DNA of 50,179 nt from Clostridia bacterium. Its GTDB lineage: Bacteria > Bacillota > Clostridia > Christensenellales > CAG-138. The stretch lies in the NCBI GenBank assembly GCA_017448545.1, contig JAFSLH010000009.1, positions 1 to 50,179 of the forward strand, written 5' to 3'. The translations under genes were made by a program, and so were the position numbers. The notes beneath the pieces were generated by a model, which saw only the letters and a list, made by a program, of their open reading frames with translations, was not told the origin of the DNA and did not search any database. Shown here piece by piece: positions 41,521 through 48,635 of this stretch. The stretch's first letter is position 1. Each line of letters opens with the position of its first letter.

Positions 41521-42177
41521 TTACCGCACGGCGCGGAAGGCCGGTTCGCGGCTTTCAAGGAGCCGGACGCGCTCGCTGACGGCGTACAGGAACTCCACAT
41601 TTGTCGGCGTGCCGCGCGTGTCCGACGCCGAATACCCGAAGTACGAACGCTGCACGGCCCGATCGCCGTCCCGCCAGGCGCGGTCGATCGCGTGCCGGAT
41701 CGCGCGTGAGGTCATCACCGGCGTGGACTGGTACGTTTCGGCGAGATACGGGTACACGTCCTTCATCATCGAAACGCGCTTCGTCGGCGGCGCGTCGCGC
41801 AGCAGTTCCACCGCCGAACAGGCATACCGGAAGCCGAGCAGATGCTTCGGCATCGAAAGCGCCGTCAGACAGCTTTCCGTCAGCAGCCGAACCGTGTCGG
41901 CCTGCCGTCTGCCGCAAAGGCTCTGCGCCACCCGCACCAGCTGTTCCGCGTCATACGGCTGCTGCACTTCATAGGCCCAACCGGCGATCTCGCCCGGCTC
42001 CGGCCGATCGACGCCGATGCACGTATCCTTCACCGCACGGTACGGGATGTCCCTGCGTTCCAGAAAGAGAATTTCCGCCTGCTCCGGCAGGTCCTTCTGC
42101 ACGGTCAACTCCTCCGCATTTCGCTTCGCCGCCTCCGTGAGCCGCGGGTCGGCCTTGTCCGTAACGTAATACCACAT
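41521..42177 (-). CDS. Protein with Spo0A C-terminal DNA-binding domain and non-receiver N-terminus
   Basis: Protein of 218 aa. Residues about 105-210 are a Spo0A effector domain: KHLLGFRYACSAVELL, MKDVYPYLAETYQSTP, the helix SRAIRHAIDRAW and GTPTNVEFLYAVSERVRL all match the canonical domain. The first 95 residues do not show a receiver fold with phospho-acceptor Asp. Spo0A itself is about 260 aa with a receiver. This is therefore an atypical paralogue that may bind 0A-like boxes without phosphorylation. ATG at 42177 has GAGGGGG before it. Targets unknown. Confidence 0.88.
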   Translation of the reverse strand: MWYYVTDKADPRLTEAAKRNAEELTVQKDLPEQAEILFLERRDIPYRAVKDTCIGVDRPEPGEIAGWAYEVQQPYDAEQLVRVAQSLCGRRQADTVRLLTESCLTALSMPKHLLGFRYACSAVELLRDAPPTKRVSMMKDVYPYLAETYQSTPVMTSRAIRHAIDRAWRDGDRAVQRSYFGYSASDTRGTPTNVEFLYAVSERVRLLESREPAFRAVR

Positions 42178-42334
42178 AATCGTCGCCCCCTCTCGATACA
42201 ATCATTATAACGCTGTTTCGTTCATAAAGTGTGAAGCAATCATGAATAAGTGCGGTTATTCTGTTAAGCATTTATGAACAAGATCGTTTTTGTTCGATTT
42301 TGGGACAAAAACACGTTTTCCGACGGCGCAGCCG

Positions 42335-42363
42335 TTGTCACTTTTGCGGGTTTGTGGTATACT
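42335..42363 (+). promoter_or_regulatory. Promoter of the TIGR04076-like gene
   Basis: TTGTCA (42335-42340), a 17-nt spacer and TATACT (42358-42363). On the other strand of the 42178-42389 gap a TATAAT (42211-42216) lies before the Spo0A_C gene, without a clear -35 box. Confidence 0.75.
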
Positions 42364-42389
42364 ATTACCAAACCGGAGGGGGGAACGAG

Positions 42390-42704
42390 ATGAAGAAAGT
42401 ACGAATCACCGTCAAACGGATCGCCCGCTACGACGACCTGATCGAGCAGTATGAAAACCCGATCGCGCACGCGTGCAGTATGCAGCTCGGGCAGACGTTC
42501 GTGTGCAACGGCTGGACGCGGCCCGACGGGTTTTGCGACAGCGCGTGGGAAACGGTGTCGCCGTTTGTGATGACGCTTGCGCATGGCGGCGAGAACTTCT
42601 ACGACGGCTGGATGAAAAACCCGCGCTCCGCGATGCTCTCCTGCAACGACGGCTTCCGCCCCGTGAGCTTCCTCCTGGAAACGATGGACGAGGACGCGGA
42701 GTAA
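42390..42704 (+). CDS. TIGR04076-family protein
   Basis: Protein of 104 aa. The start MKKVRITVKRIARYDDLIEQ, a central Cys/Trp segment (FVCNGWTRPDGFCDSAWETV) and CNDGFRPVSFLLE match the small TIGR04076 proteins common in anaerobes. Their function is unknown; the conserved cysteines suggest metal or redox binding. The ATG follows GGAGGGGGG. Monocistronic between its promoter and terminator. Confidence 0.75.
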   Translation: MKKVRITVKRIARYDDLIEQYENPIAHACSMQLGQTFVCNGWTRPDGFCDSAWETVSPFVMTLAHGGENFYDGWMKNPRSAMLSCNDGFRPVSFLLETMDEDAE

Positions 42705-42724
42705 ACAACCTTTCCGACGAAAGC

Positions 42725-42749
42725 AAAAAGACCGCGGCGCGGTCTTTTT
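42725..42749 (+). terminator. Terminator of the TIGR04076-like gene
   Basis: AAAAAGACCGC and GCGGTCTTTTT around a 3-nt loop; works in both directions. Confidence 0.85.
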
Positions 42750-42763
42750 CTTATCTTCGATCT

Positions 42764-42915
42764 TCAATTATCACTTCCCAAAATCGTTCCGACGATCACT
42801 GAAACCGTTTCGTCGATCTGCTGCTGCGGGGAAATGCGGGCGATGCCGTCGCCGGCTTGCAAGCCGTAGGAGCCGAACTGCGCGTGGTTGCCGCCGTCGA
42901 TCACGTGCTCGGTCG
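42764..42915 (-). pseudogene. C-terminal remnant of an alpha/beta hydrolase
   Basis: About 50 codons ending in TGA at 42764. VIDGGNHAQFGSYG, AGDGIARISPQQQ and TVSVIVGTIL match the C-terminus of abhydrolase_5-type hydrolases, including the catalytic His in GGNHAQFG. Upstream, at about 42915, similarity gives way to Ala-rich translation with no nucleophile elbow, and the opposite strand becomes the coding strand of the next gene. The rest of the gene is lost. Confidence 0.75.
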
Positions 42916-42965
42916 CGTTCGCCGCCGCGCCGCTTGCCGCTGCGCCGGTACAGGAGCGCGGCTCG

Positions 42966-43241
42966 ATGGTCTTCATCATCTTCATGGTGCTCGGCTACCT
43001 CGGCTTCTGCGGTTCCATGGTGCGCGTCTCCGCCCGCATGAAAAAGCCGGTCGCGGTCGTGCTGTACGTCCTTTCGTTCTTCCTGCTGATGGGAATGGGC
43101 TACCTCGGCAGCCGCGAATTCGGCAACGATCCGACGATGAACTGGGTCGAAGAGGGCATCAACATCTGCGCGCAGCTCTGCATTCTTGCCGCAACCTGGA
43201 TCCTGCATAAAAACGGCCTTGCCGAGCGGGAAAGTATCTGA
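42966..43241 (+). CDS. Small three-helix membrane protein
   Basis: Protein of 91 aa with three hydrophobic segments (about 2-18, 28-45, 65-82), beginning MVFIIFMVLGYLGFCGSMVR. AGGAG lies 12 nt before the ATG. I do not recognise the family. It may be co-transcribed with the broken small gene at 43257 and the SDR at 43438. Confidence 0.6.
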   Translation: MVFIIFMVLGYLGFCGSMVRVSARMKKPVAVVLYVLSFFLLMGMGYLGSREFGNDPTMNWVEEGINICAQLCILAATWILHKNGLAERESI

Positions 43242-43256
43242 CGCCGGAGGGCTTGC

Positions 43257-43441
43257 ATGAAAGAATTTCTGATTTCCATCATGCCCGTATCGCTGTGGGT
43301 GATCGCGGCGATCAATCTGCGCTCACGTTGTCGCTGTTTGCGATTGCGCGGAAGCATCGGCTGAAGCTCGCGCTGTAGATGGGCCTTGTGGCGTTCTTCT
43401 TCTGGCTCTATGCGTGCAAACGGAAAGGAAAGAAAGCATGA
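43257..43441 (+). pseudogene. Frameshifted small membrane-protein gene
   Basis: After GGAGG an ATG opens a hydrophobic frame (MKEFLISIMPVSLWVIAAIN) that stops after 35 codons. Shifting frame near 43318 restores a membrane-like continuation (ALTLSLFAIARKHRLKLAL), then TAG at 43376-43378 and, in the same frame, MGLVAFFFWLYACKRKGKKA to a TGA at 43439-43441. One frameshift and one nonsense codon thus break what looks like a small two-helix protein. The last TGA overlaps the start of the SDR gene. Confidence 0.6.
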
Positions 43442-44250
43442 ACATGAAAACTGTCGTGATTACCGGCTCGGCAAGAGGGTTCGGCCTGTGCCAGGCCAGG
43501 AAGTTCAAGGAGCTCGGCTGCAATGTCGTGCTCTCCGATGTGAACGAGGAAAACCTGAAAAAGACCGCGGCGGAGCTCGAAGCCGTCGGGCCGAAGGACA
43601 CAAAAGTCATTTGGACGCGCTGCGACGTTACGGACTGCGCGGCGGTGCAGGCGCTCTGGGACCTTGCCAAAAGCACGTTCGGCGCGGTGGATATCTGGGT
43701 CAACAACGCCGGCGTCAATTCGCCGGACAAGCCGGTCTGTGAGCTCACCGAACGGGAGATCGGTTTTTTGCTGGATATCGACCTGAAGGGCGCGATTTTC
43801 GGTTCGAAGATCGCGTTTGCCGGCATGAAGGAGCAGGGCTTCGGGCAGATCTACAACGTCGAGGGCTACGGCTCCAACGACGCGATGATGACCGGCCTGA
43901 CGCTCTACGGCACCGCAAAGCGCGCCGTGACCTACTTCACGCGCTCGCTGGCGAAGGAGAGCCATGACGTCACGGCGGACAAGGTACTGGTCTGCCGCCT
44001 GACGCCGGGCATCATGATTACCGACTTCATCAAGACCGCCAACGGCGGCGCAACGAAGATCGAACTGCCGGAAAAGACGAAGAAGGTGTACAACATCCTC
44101 GGCGACTATCCGGAAACGATCGTCGATTACTGTGTGCCGCGGATGCTCGCGAACACGAAGAACGACGCGCGAATCATGTGGCTGACCAACGCCCGCGCGT
44201 TCGGTCGGTTTTTGACCGCCGGCTTCAACAAGCGCGACTTCTTCGCATAA
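43438..44250 (+). CDS. SDR-family oxidoreductase
   Basis: Classical short-chain dehydrogenase of 270 aa. TGSARGFG (residues 9-16) binds the cofactor, DIWVNNAGVNSP is the NNAG motif and YGTAK the catalytic Tyr/Lys pair. The Ser position sits in IYNVEGYGSNDAM, a slightly unusual context. The C-terminal part after PGIMITDFI is longer than in fatty-acid or sugar reductases. Substrate not predictable. It follows the broken small membrane gene with a 4-nt overlap. Confidence 0.88.
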   Translation: MNMKTVVITGSARGFGLCQARKFKELGCNVVLSDVNEENLKKTAAELEAVGPKDTKVIWTRCDVTDCAAVQALWDLAKSTFGAVDIWVNNAGVNSPDKPVCELTEREIGFLLDIDLKGAIFGSKIAFAGMKEQGFGQIYNVEGYGSNDAMMTGLTLYGTAKRAVTYFTRSLAKESHDVTADKVLVCRLTPGIMITDFIKTANGGATKIELPEKTKKVYNILGDYPETIVDYCVPRMLANTKNDARIMWLTNARAFGRFLTAGFNKRDFFA

Positions 44251-44271
44251 GGAATTGTCTGACGCAAAAAT

Positions 44272-44293
44272 GCGAACCGCTTCGGCGATTCGC
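44272..44293 (+). terminator. Terminator of the SDR gene
   Basis: GCGAACCGC and GCGATTCGC with loop TTCG and a pyrimidine tail. Beyond it GGGCTCAA (44309-44316) and TTGAGCCC (44332-44339) form another inverted repeat. Confidence 0.7.
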
Positions 44294-44339
44294 GTTTCTC
44301 TCGTTTTGGGGCTCAACCCCAACTATTGACATTGAGCCC

Positions 44340-44366
44340 AAAAAAACGCCCGTTTTATCGGACGTT
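44340..44366 (-). terminator. Terminator of the radical SAM gene
   Basis: Reading leftward: AACGTCCG, loop ATAAAA, CGGGCGTT, then a run of T, 13 nt beyond the stop of the minus-strand gene. Confidence 0.75.
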
Positions 44367-44378
44367 TTCGACCGTATT

Positions 44379-45488
44379 CTATCGGTTTTGAGCAAGAAAT
44401 GCGCGCGTCGTCTCAAGCAGCGGGAGCAGGATTTCGTCCAGCAGTTCGGCATAGCGGCAAACGCCGTTTTCGAAGCACATGGCGTCCTTCAGCCGCTTGC
44501 AGCCGCCGCCGCAGGTCGAACGGTACCGGCAGCCAAGGCAGGGCGGCCGATCCGCGTATTCCCGCCCGGCGCGCAAAAACGGCGCGCCCTTTTGCAGCAG
44601 CGCGGACGGCGTTTCCCGGGCAAGCGATCCCATCCGGTACGCGTCCAGCACATAGAAGTCGCAGGGGAACGCGTCGCCGTTGGCCTCCACGATAAACTGC
44701 ACCGCGCACCGCCCCGTGATGCCGCACGCCGTCGCCTCCCGCCTTAGATACAGGTTCACAAGGTCGTCAAACAGCTTGACGCTGATATACCGCCCTTTTT
44801 GCATCGCCGCCTGCCACAACGGAAACAACCCCCGGTAGAACGACAAAAACCGCGCGGGCGTCAGCGCGTACGGCGACGGATCCGCCGCGTCCAGCGCGTC
44901 GAGGCACGGAATGAACTGCACATGGCTGAATCCCTCCGCTTCGATCCACTTCCACACCACGGCGGGATGCCGCGCCAGCTCGTTCGTCAGCACGGTCAGC
45001 ACGTTGAACGGTACGCCCGCTTTCTGCAGCATTTCGGCCGAGCGCAGAACACGCGCATACGTCCCCTTGCCCGCGGCGTCGGTGCGGCAGCCGTTGTGCA
45101 GCGGCGCGCTGCCGTCGATCGAGACGCCGACCAGGACGTCATACCGCAAAAACAGTTCGCACCATGCCGCGTCGAGGAGCAGCCCGTTCGTCTGGAACGC
45201 ATAGCGCAGCCGAACGCCGGGCAGAAGTTCTTCGGCATCGGCAAAGAAGCTGCGGAAAAAGTCGATCCCCGCCAGCGTCGGTTCGCCGCCCTGAAACGCG
45301 ACCGTCAGTTCGTCGCCCGCCGTCAGGTCCTTAGCGGCCGACTGCAGGATCGCGCGCGCCGTTTCCGGCGTCATCACGCCGTAGGAGCGCGTTTCCCGGT
45401 GCGCGGCGACGTCCGCGTAGAAGCAATACGAACAGCGCATATTGCATAGGCCGGACGCCGGTTTGAGTAACATCGAAAGCTGCTTCAT
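44379..45488 (-). CDS. Radical SAM/SPASM enzyme, anaerobic sulfatase-maturase-like
   Basis: Protein of 369 aa. The radical-SAM cluster Cys15, Cys19 and Cys22 lie in KPASGLCNMRCSYCFYADV, followed by FQGGEPTLAG. C-terminal SPASM cysteines are in GRCAVQFIVEANGDAFPCDF and CLGCRYRSTCGGGC. This is the anSME pattern, which converts a sulfatase Cys or Ser to formylglycine. No sulfatase is in the window, and related enzymes modify peptides, so the substrate is open. It needs anaerobic conditions. Divergent from a HAD gene across a shared regulatory region. Confidence 0.9.
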   Translation of the reverse strand: MKQLSMLLKPASGLCNMRCSYCFYADVAAHRETRSYGVMTPETARAILQSAAKDLTAGDELTVAFQGGEPTLAGIDFFRSFFADAEELLPGVRLRYAFQTNGLLLDAAWCELFLRYDVLVGVSIDGSAPLHNGCRTDAAGKGTYARVLRSAEMLQKAGVPFNVLTVLTNELARHPAVVWKWIEAEGFSHVQFIPCLDALDAADPSPYALTPARFLSFYRGLFPLWQAAMQKGRYISVKLFDDLVNLYLRREATACGITGRCAVQFIVEANGDAFPCDFYVLDAYRMGSLARETPSALLQKGAPFLRAGREYADRPPCLGCRYRSTCGGGCKRLKDAMCFENGVCRYAELLDEILLPLLETTRAFLAQNR

Positions 45489-45509
45489 GTCGATCTCTCC
45501 TTTTCCGAC

Positions 45510-45538
45510 AGCATATCACATGCGCAAAGCGATTGCAA
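45510..45538 (-). promoter_or_regulatory. Promoter of the radical SAM gene
   Basis: Reading leftward: TTGCAA (45533-45538), a 17-nt spacer and TATGCT (45510-45515). Confidence 0.7.
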
Positions 45539-45571
45539 ACAGAATCCCGTTTTGCATGGAATTGTTTGCAA
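45533..45571. promoter_or_regulatory. 9-bp inverted repeat between divergent promoters
   Basis: TTGCAAACA (45533-45541) and TGTTTGCAA (45563-45571), 21 nt apart. The left arm coincides with the -35 box of the radical SAM promoter; the right arm lies just upstream of the HAD promoter. A regulator bound here could control both genes. Confidence 0.5.
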
Positions 45572-45578
45572 AACCCTC

Positions 45579-45607
45579 TGTTCTTTTTCGGCAAAAACCG
45601 GTATAAT
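45579..45607 (+). promoter_or_regulatory. Weak promoter of the HAD gene
   Basis: A perfect TATAAT (45602-45607) with a poor -35 (TGTTCT, 45579-45584) at 17 nt. The weak -35 suggests activation by a regulator. Confidence 0.5.
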
Positions 45608-45639
45608 GAAAAAAACGGATGAACAGGGAGCGAATCGAA

Positions 45640-46512
45640 ATGAAGCGATTGGACTTTGAACAGCGGCACGAATACCTCGTCTGCGTGGACTCGGACGGCT
45701 GCCTGCTCGACAATATGGAGCTCAAGCACAAGGAGTGCTTTACGCCCGCGACCGTCAACGTCTGGAACCTGCAGCCCGTTTCGAAGTACGCGCGGCAGAC
45801 CGCCGAGTTTGTCAATCTCTATTCGCGCAGCCGCGGCTGGAACCGCTTCCCCGCGCTGGTGCGGACGCTCGATCTGCTGTTCGACCGCCCGGAAGTAAAG
45901 GAAGTCGGCCTCGAAAAGCCCGATCTTAGCGCGCTCCGCAGGTGGATCGAAACGACGCCGACCCTGAGCACCCCTGCGCTGCGCGTGTACTGCGCCGAAC
46001 ACGGGATCGAAGACGGCGTGCTCAGACAGACCTGCGCGTGGGGCGAGGAGGTGGACGCGAACATCCGCCGCATCGTCCGCAATATCCGCCCGTTCCCGAA
46101 CGTCAGGGCAGCCCTGGGGCGGATCGCGCAGCAGGCCGATCTCGTCGTCGTTTCGGCAACGCCGAACGAAGCGCTGACGCGGGAGCTCAAAGCGTGCGGC
46201 ATCGTGCAGTTCTTCAACTGCGTCGCGGGACAGGAGACCGGCACGAAAAGCGAAAGCATCCGGCTCGCGATGCAGGGCCGCTATGCGCCCGATCACGTCC
46301 TGAAGGTCGGCGACGCGGCCAGCGATTACAAGGCCGCGCAGGACAACGGCGTCCTGTTCTACCCGATCGTGCCGGGCATGGAAAACGAAAGCTGGAAAAC
46401 GCTCGAGCTGACCGCCTTCCCCACGTTCGTCGAAGGCAGCTATCGGGGCGAGCGGATGGACGGCTACCTTGCCGCCTTCCTGTCCTACCTCCCCGAGACC
46501 GCGCCGTGGTAA
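45640..46512 (+). CDS. HAD-superfamily hydrolase
   Basis: Protein of 290 aa. Motif I is VDSDGCLLDNM (Asp17 and Asp19), motif II the Ser/Thr in VVVSATPNEAL, and motifs III/IV lie in SESIRLAMQ and LKVGDAASDYKAAQDNG. The cap between them is large. The ATG at 45640 follows GGGAG; an ATG at 45619 is also in frame but lacks a site. It is probably a phosphatase of sugar phosphates or similar; substrate unknown. Confidence 0.85.
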   Translation: MKRLDFEQRHEYLVCVDSDGCLLDNMELKHKECFTPATVNVWNLQPVSKYARQTAEFVNLYSRSRGWNRFPALVRTLDLLFDRPEVKEVGLEKPDLSALRRWIETTPTLSTPALRVYCAEHGIEDGVLRQTCAWGEEVDANIRRIVRNIRPFPNVRAALGRIAQQADLVVVSATPNEALTRELKACGIVQFFNCVAGQETGTKSESIRLAMQGRYAPDHVLKVGDAASDYKAAQDNGVLFYPIVPGMENESWKTLELTAFPTFVEGSYRGERMDGYLAAFLSYLPETAPW

Positions 46513-46602
46513 CACAAGGGGACGATTCTCTTGACAACTCGATACTGGTAGTTTTAAAGCATTACATGGTTTCCTATTTAAGTGAAGGAGGTAGTGTTTG
46601 AT

Positions 46603-47280
46603 ATGGAGAATATTGAGGAATACGTGATTGACTTTGTCGAAGGGCGTGTTTCACCAAGCGATTTTATTGCGGAAATCAATAAGAGCAATGAAATGCTTGA
46701 CTGGGTGCAAAGCATCGTCCCGCCGCAAATCAAGGGATCTATTGCGGTTCCTGTTGAATCAGACGATCCAAGAATCAGAATCAAGAATATCCCGGTTCCT
46801 TATAACATCTATGACGCTTTTAAGAAATTTGAGTATCCGGGCTTTCGGAAGAATTCTCTTGGATATCAATTAAATGTTCATTCGGAAATATCGAGGATTA
46901 TGGTAGCGGCATTTCCTGAAAAGCGATTGATGCCTGATACAAGGCCAGAAAAAATGTTTGTGTTTTTATTGGAAGTCTGTCCTTCCTATATCGGAGGCTC
47001 GGAAGTTGATGAAAGCGGTATTTTAGAAGAGGTCGTAACTTCTATTCCGAAGGAGTTATCAAAAACCGCACGACAAAAGTGGGCAAAAGAACGAATTAAG
47101 GAACTCTTTCATGTAGAAGGTCGTCATCATCCTTATTGGATTCAGGAGCCTGAATGGCCAATGCTGAACGGTGAGCCGATGGCGTATGTGCGCACGGTCA
47201 AACACGGCATGGAAGGGCAAACGCATTATTTTCACGATCCCCAAACAGGCGTCGAACGCTCAGTGGAAGATTGGCATTGA
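46603..47280 (+). CDS. Uncharacterised protein, possible immunity protein
   Basis: Protein of 225 aa, AT-richer than neighbours. I do not recognise a named family. The C-terminus WIQEPEWPMLNGEPMAYVRT plus THYFHDPQTGVERSVEDWH has the look of immunity-type proteins found near RHS/polymorphic toxins, and an RHS-repeat remnant follows 64 nt downstream. ATG at 46603 has AAGGAGG about 12 nt upstream; a GTG upstream (46582) is in frame but contains the ribosome site. Confidence 0.6.
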   Translation: MENIEEYVIDFVEGRVSPSDFIAEINKSNEMLDWVQSIVPPQIKGSIAVPVESDDPRIRIKNIPVPYNIYDAFKKFEYPGFRKNSLGYQLNVHSEISRIMVAAFPEKRLMPDTRPEKMFVFLLEVCPSYIGGSEVDESGILEEVVTSIPKELSKTARQKWAKERIKELFHVEGRHHPYWIQEPEWPMLNGEPMAYVRTVKHGMEGQTHYFHDPQTGVERSVEDWH

Positions 47281-47344
47281 GAACTTGAATCCCCTCTCTC
47301 AACGAATAAAACGGAACATCAAAGGGACGGTTCAAGGCCACTGA

Positions 47345-47575
47345 AAAAGCAGAAAAAGCGACGCCGTATGGTATCCTGTAATTGCAGAAAACAAGTATCG
47401 GAAGCGCCGCTTAACCATCCGTAATACGCCCCTTGACGGTGACAACCGAGCATTGAAGGCGACGTTCGGAAATGGCAAGGTATTGACGAATACCTACGAC
47501 GCGATCGGACGGATCACGCAGTATCAGTTGGGACTGAACAGCAATATCATCGTTAACAAGTTTAGTAGGGGGTGA
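47345..47575 (+). pseudogene. RHS-repeat protein remnant
   Basis: An open stretch of about 76 codons without its own start. FGNGKVLTNTYDAIGRITQY fits the RHS/YD repeat consensus (YDxxGRIxxY). The preceding part (NTPLDGDNRALKAT) could be an eroded second repeat. It ends at TGA 47573-47575, overlapping the next gene start region. No toxin domain remains. It is best read as the debris of a wall-associated RHS (WapA-like) gene. Confidence 0.7.
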
Positions 47576-48049
47576 ATGAATATGCGGTTGAGTTTGCTTC
47601 AAAAAAGAATATGGGCGATTTGCTATTTCCTGTTCGGTTTTTTGCATATCGTATGTATGCTAACGCAGTTTTCAGAATTTTGTGATATTCCGCTCGGGCC
47701 ATACTCTACCCTTTACAGCATATTGGTACTTGGATCGGATCGTATGACTTCCGGTGGAATTGTTTCTCTGCTTTCGGGTCTGGGACTTCTGATTCATAAT
47801 TTGTTTATCTTGACTCTGTTTCTGATCGCATATTGGAAAATTTTGAAGAAAGGAAGCGTTTGGCCGTTCCTGATTCTTTGCTTTGCGGATGCGGTCGGCG
47901 CTGCGTTGATATTTCTTCTTCTTGCGGATTCTGTTTTACCGCAAAAATGGATCGGCGTAGCACTTAGCTTTGTTCACGTTCTTATTTTTTTCTTGATCAA
48001 CAGACAGGAACTGTTGCAAACAGCAAACGGAACGCAAGAGAACGGATGA
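47576..48049 (+). CDS. Four-helix membrane protein, uncharacterised
   Basis: Protein of 157 aa with four hydrophobic segments (about 12-30, 45-80, 95-118, 125-142). It begins at ATG 47576 or 47582 behind TAGGGGG. I recognise no family. It directly abuts the RHS remnant and could be an immunity protein for a lost membrane-active toxin; this is context only. Confidence 0.55.
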   Translation: MNMRLSLLQKRIWAICYFLFGFLHIVCMLTQFSEFCDIPLGPYSTLYSILVLGSDRMTSGGIVSLLSGLGLLIHNLFILTLFLIAYWKILKKGSVWPFLILCFADAVGAALIFLLLADSVLPQKWIGVALSFVHVLIFFLINRQELLQTANGTQENG

Positions 48050-48119
48050 TGCCTACGGGAAAGCGCCGCGGCCCGGAATCGTCCCCCTTGAGTGAGAAAA
48101 GAAAGGAGATCGGGAAATC

Positions 48120-48371
48120 ATGATAAGACGCATCTTTGAAGCAGTTTTGCTAATTGCTTCCTTTATTGCATTCTTTGTTGCTTTAATTCTGTTTTTACTT
48201 TTTGCGTATTATGATTTTGCATTTGCTTTCCCTGATGCTATGCTGTTTGCTGTTGGCGGGATGATTTTATACGCCGCTTCGTTGCTGCTGCATTTTTTCA
48301 AAAATCATTCTTTTGAAATCAGGAAATACTGCTATGTGTTTGTAATCGCAGCAATCATTTTTACAGCTTAA
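48120..48371 (+). CDS. Small membrane protein, uncharacterised
   Basis: Protein of 83 aa with three very hydrophobic segments starting MIRRIFEAVLLIASFIAFFV. A good AAAGGAG ribosome site lies upstream. AT-rich. No family recognised; third orphan gene of the RHS patch. Confidence 0.55.
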   Translation: MIRRIFEAVLLIASFIAFFVALILFLLFAYYDFAFAFPDAMLFAVGGMILYAASLLLHFFKNHSFEIRKYCYVFVIAAIIFTA

Positions 48372-48635
48372 CAGCCTTTTCAACATATATTGCGGTGGAT
48401 CATAGGTCGTATAACAGCAGTATTTCAACAGCATTCACAGAAGAACCATTTTGGGTGGTTTTCCTTCTCCTGTATTATGAGATGCTTTTGCTCCCAATCA
48501 TGATTCATGATATTGTTTGGAATATACGATACCACGGAGACGGTCCAAGGTCGGCGAAATAGCAGAAGGTGTCGAGGAGACACTTTTCTTGACACACGGA
48601 AAGCGGCGCTGTCCGGAAATGGCAAGCGCCAAACC
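48372..48635. other. Gene-free stretch
   Basis: No supported gene. It holds a weak hairpin AACCATTTTGGGTGGTT (about 48447-48463) that may end the preceding genes, and one degenerate copy of the GGGGAC-TTGACA motif (48576-48594). Confidence 0.5.

Noticed and set aside
48425-48625. 66-codon minus-strand frame between the small membrane protein and glycerate kinase
   Set aside because: No ribosome site or recognisable features; probably chance.
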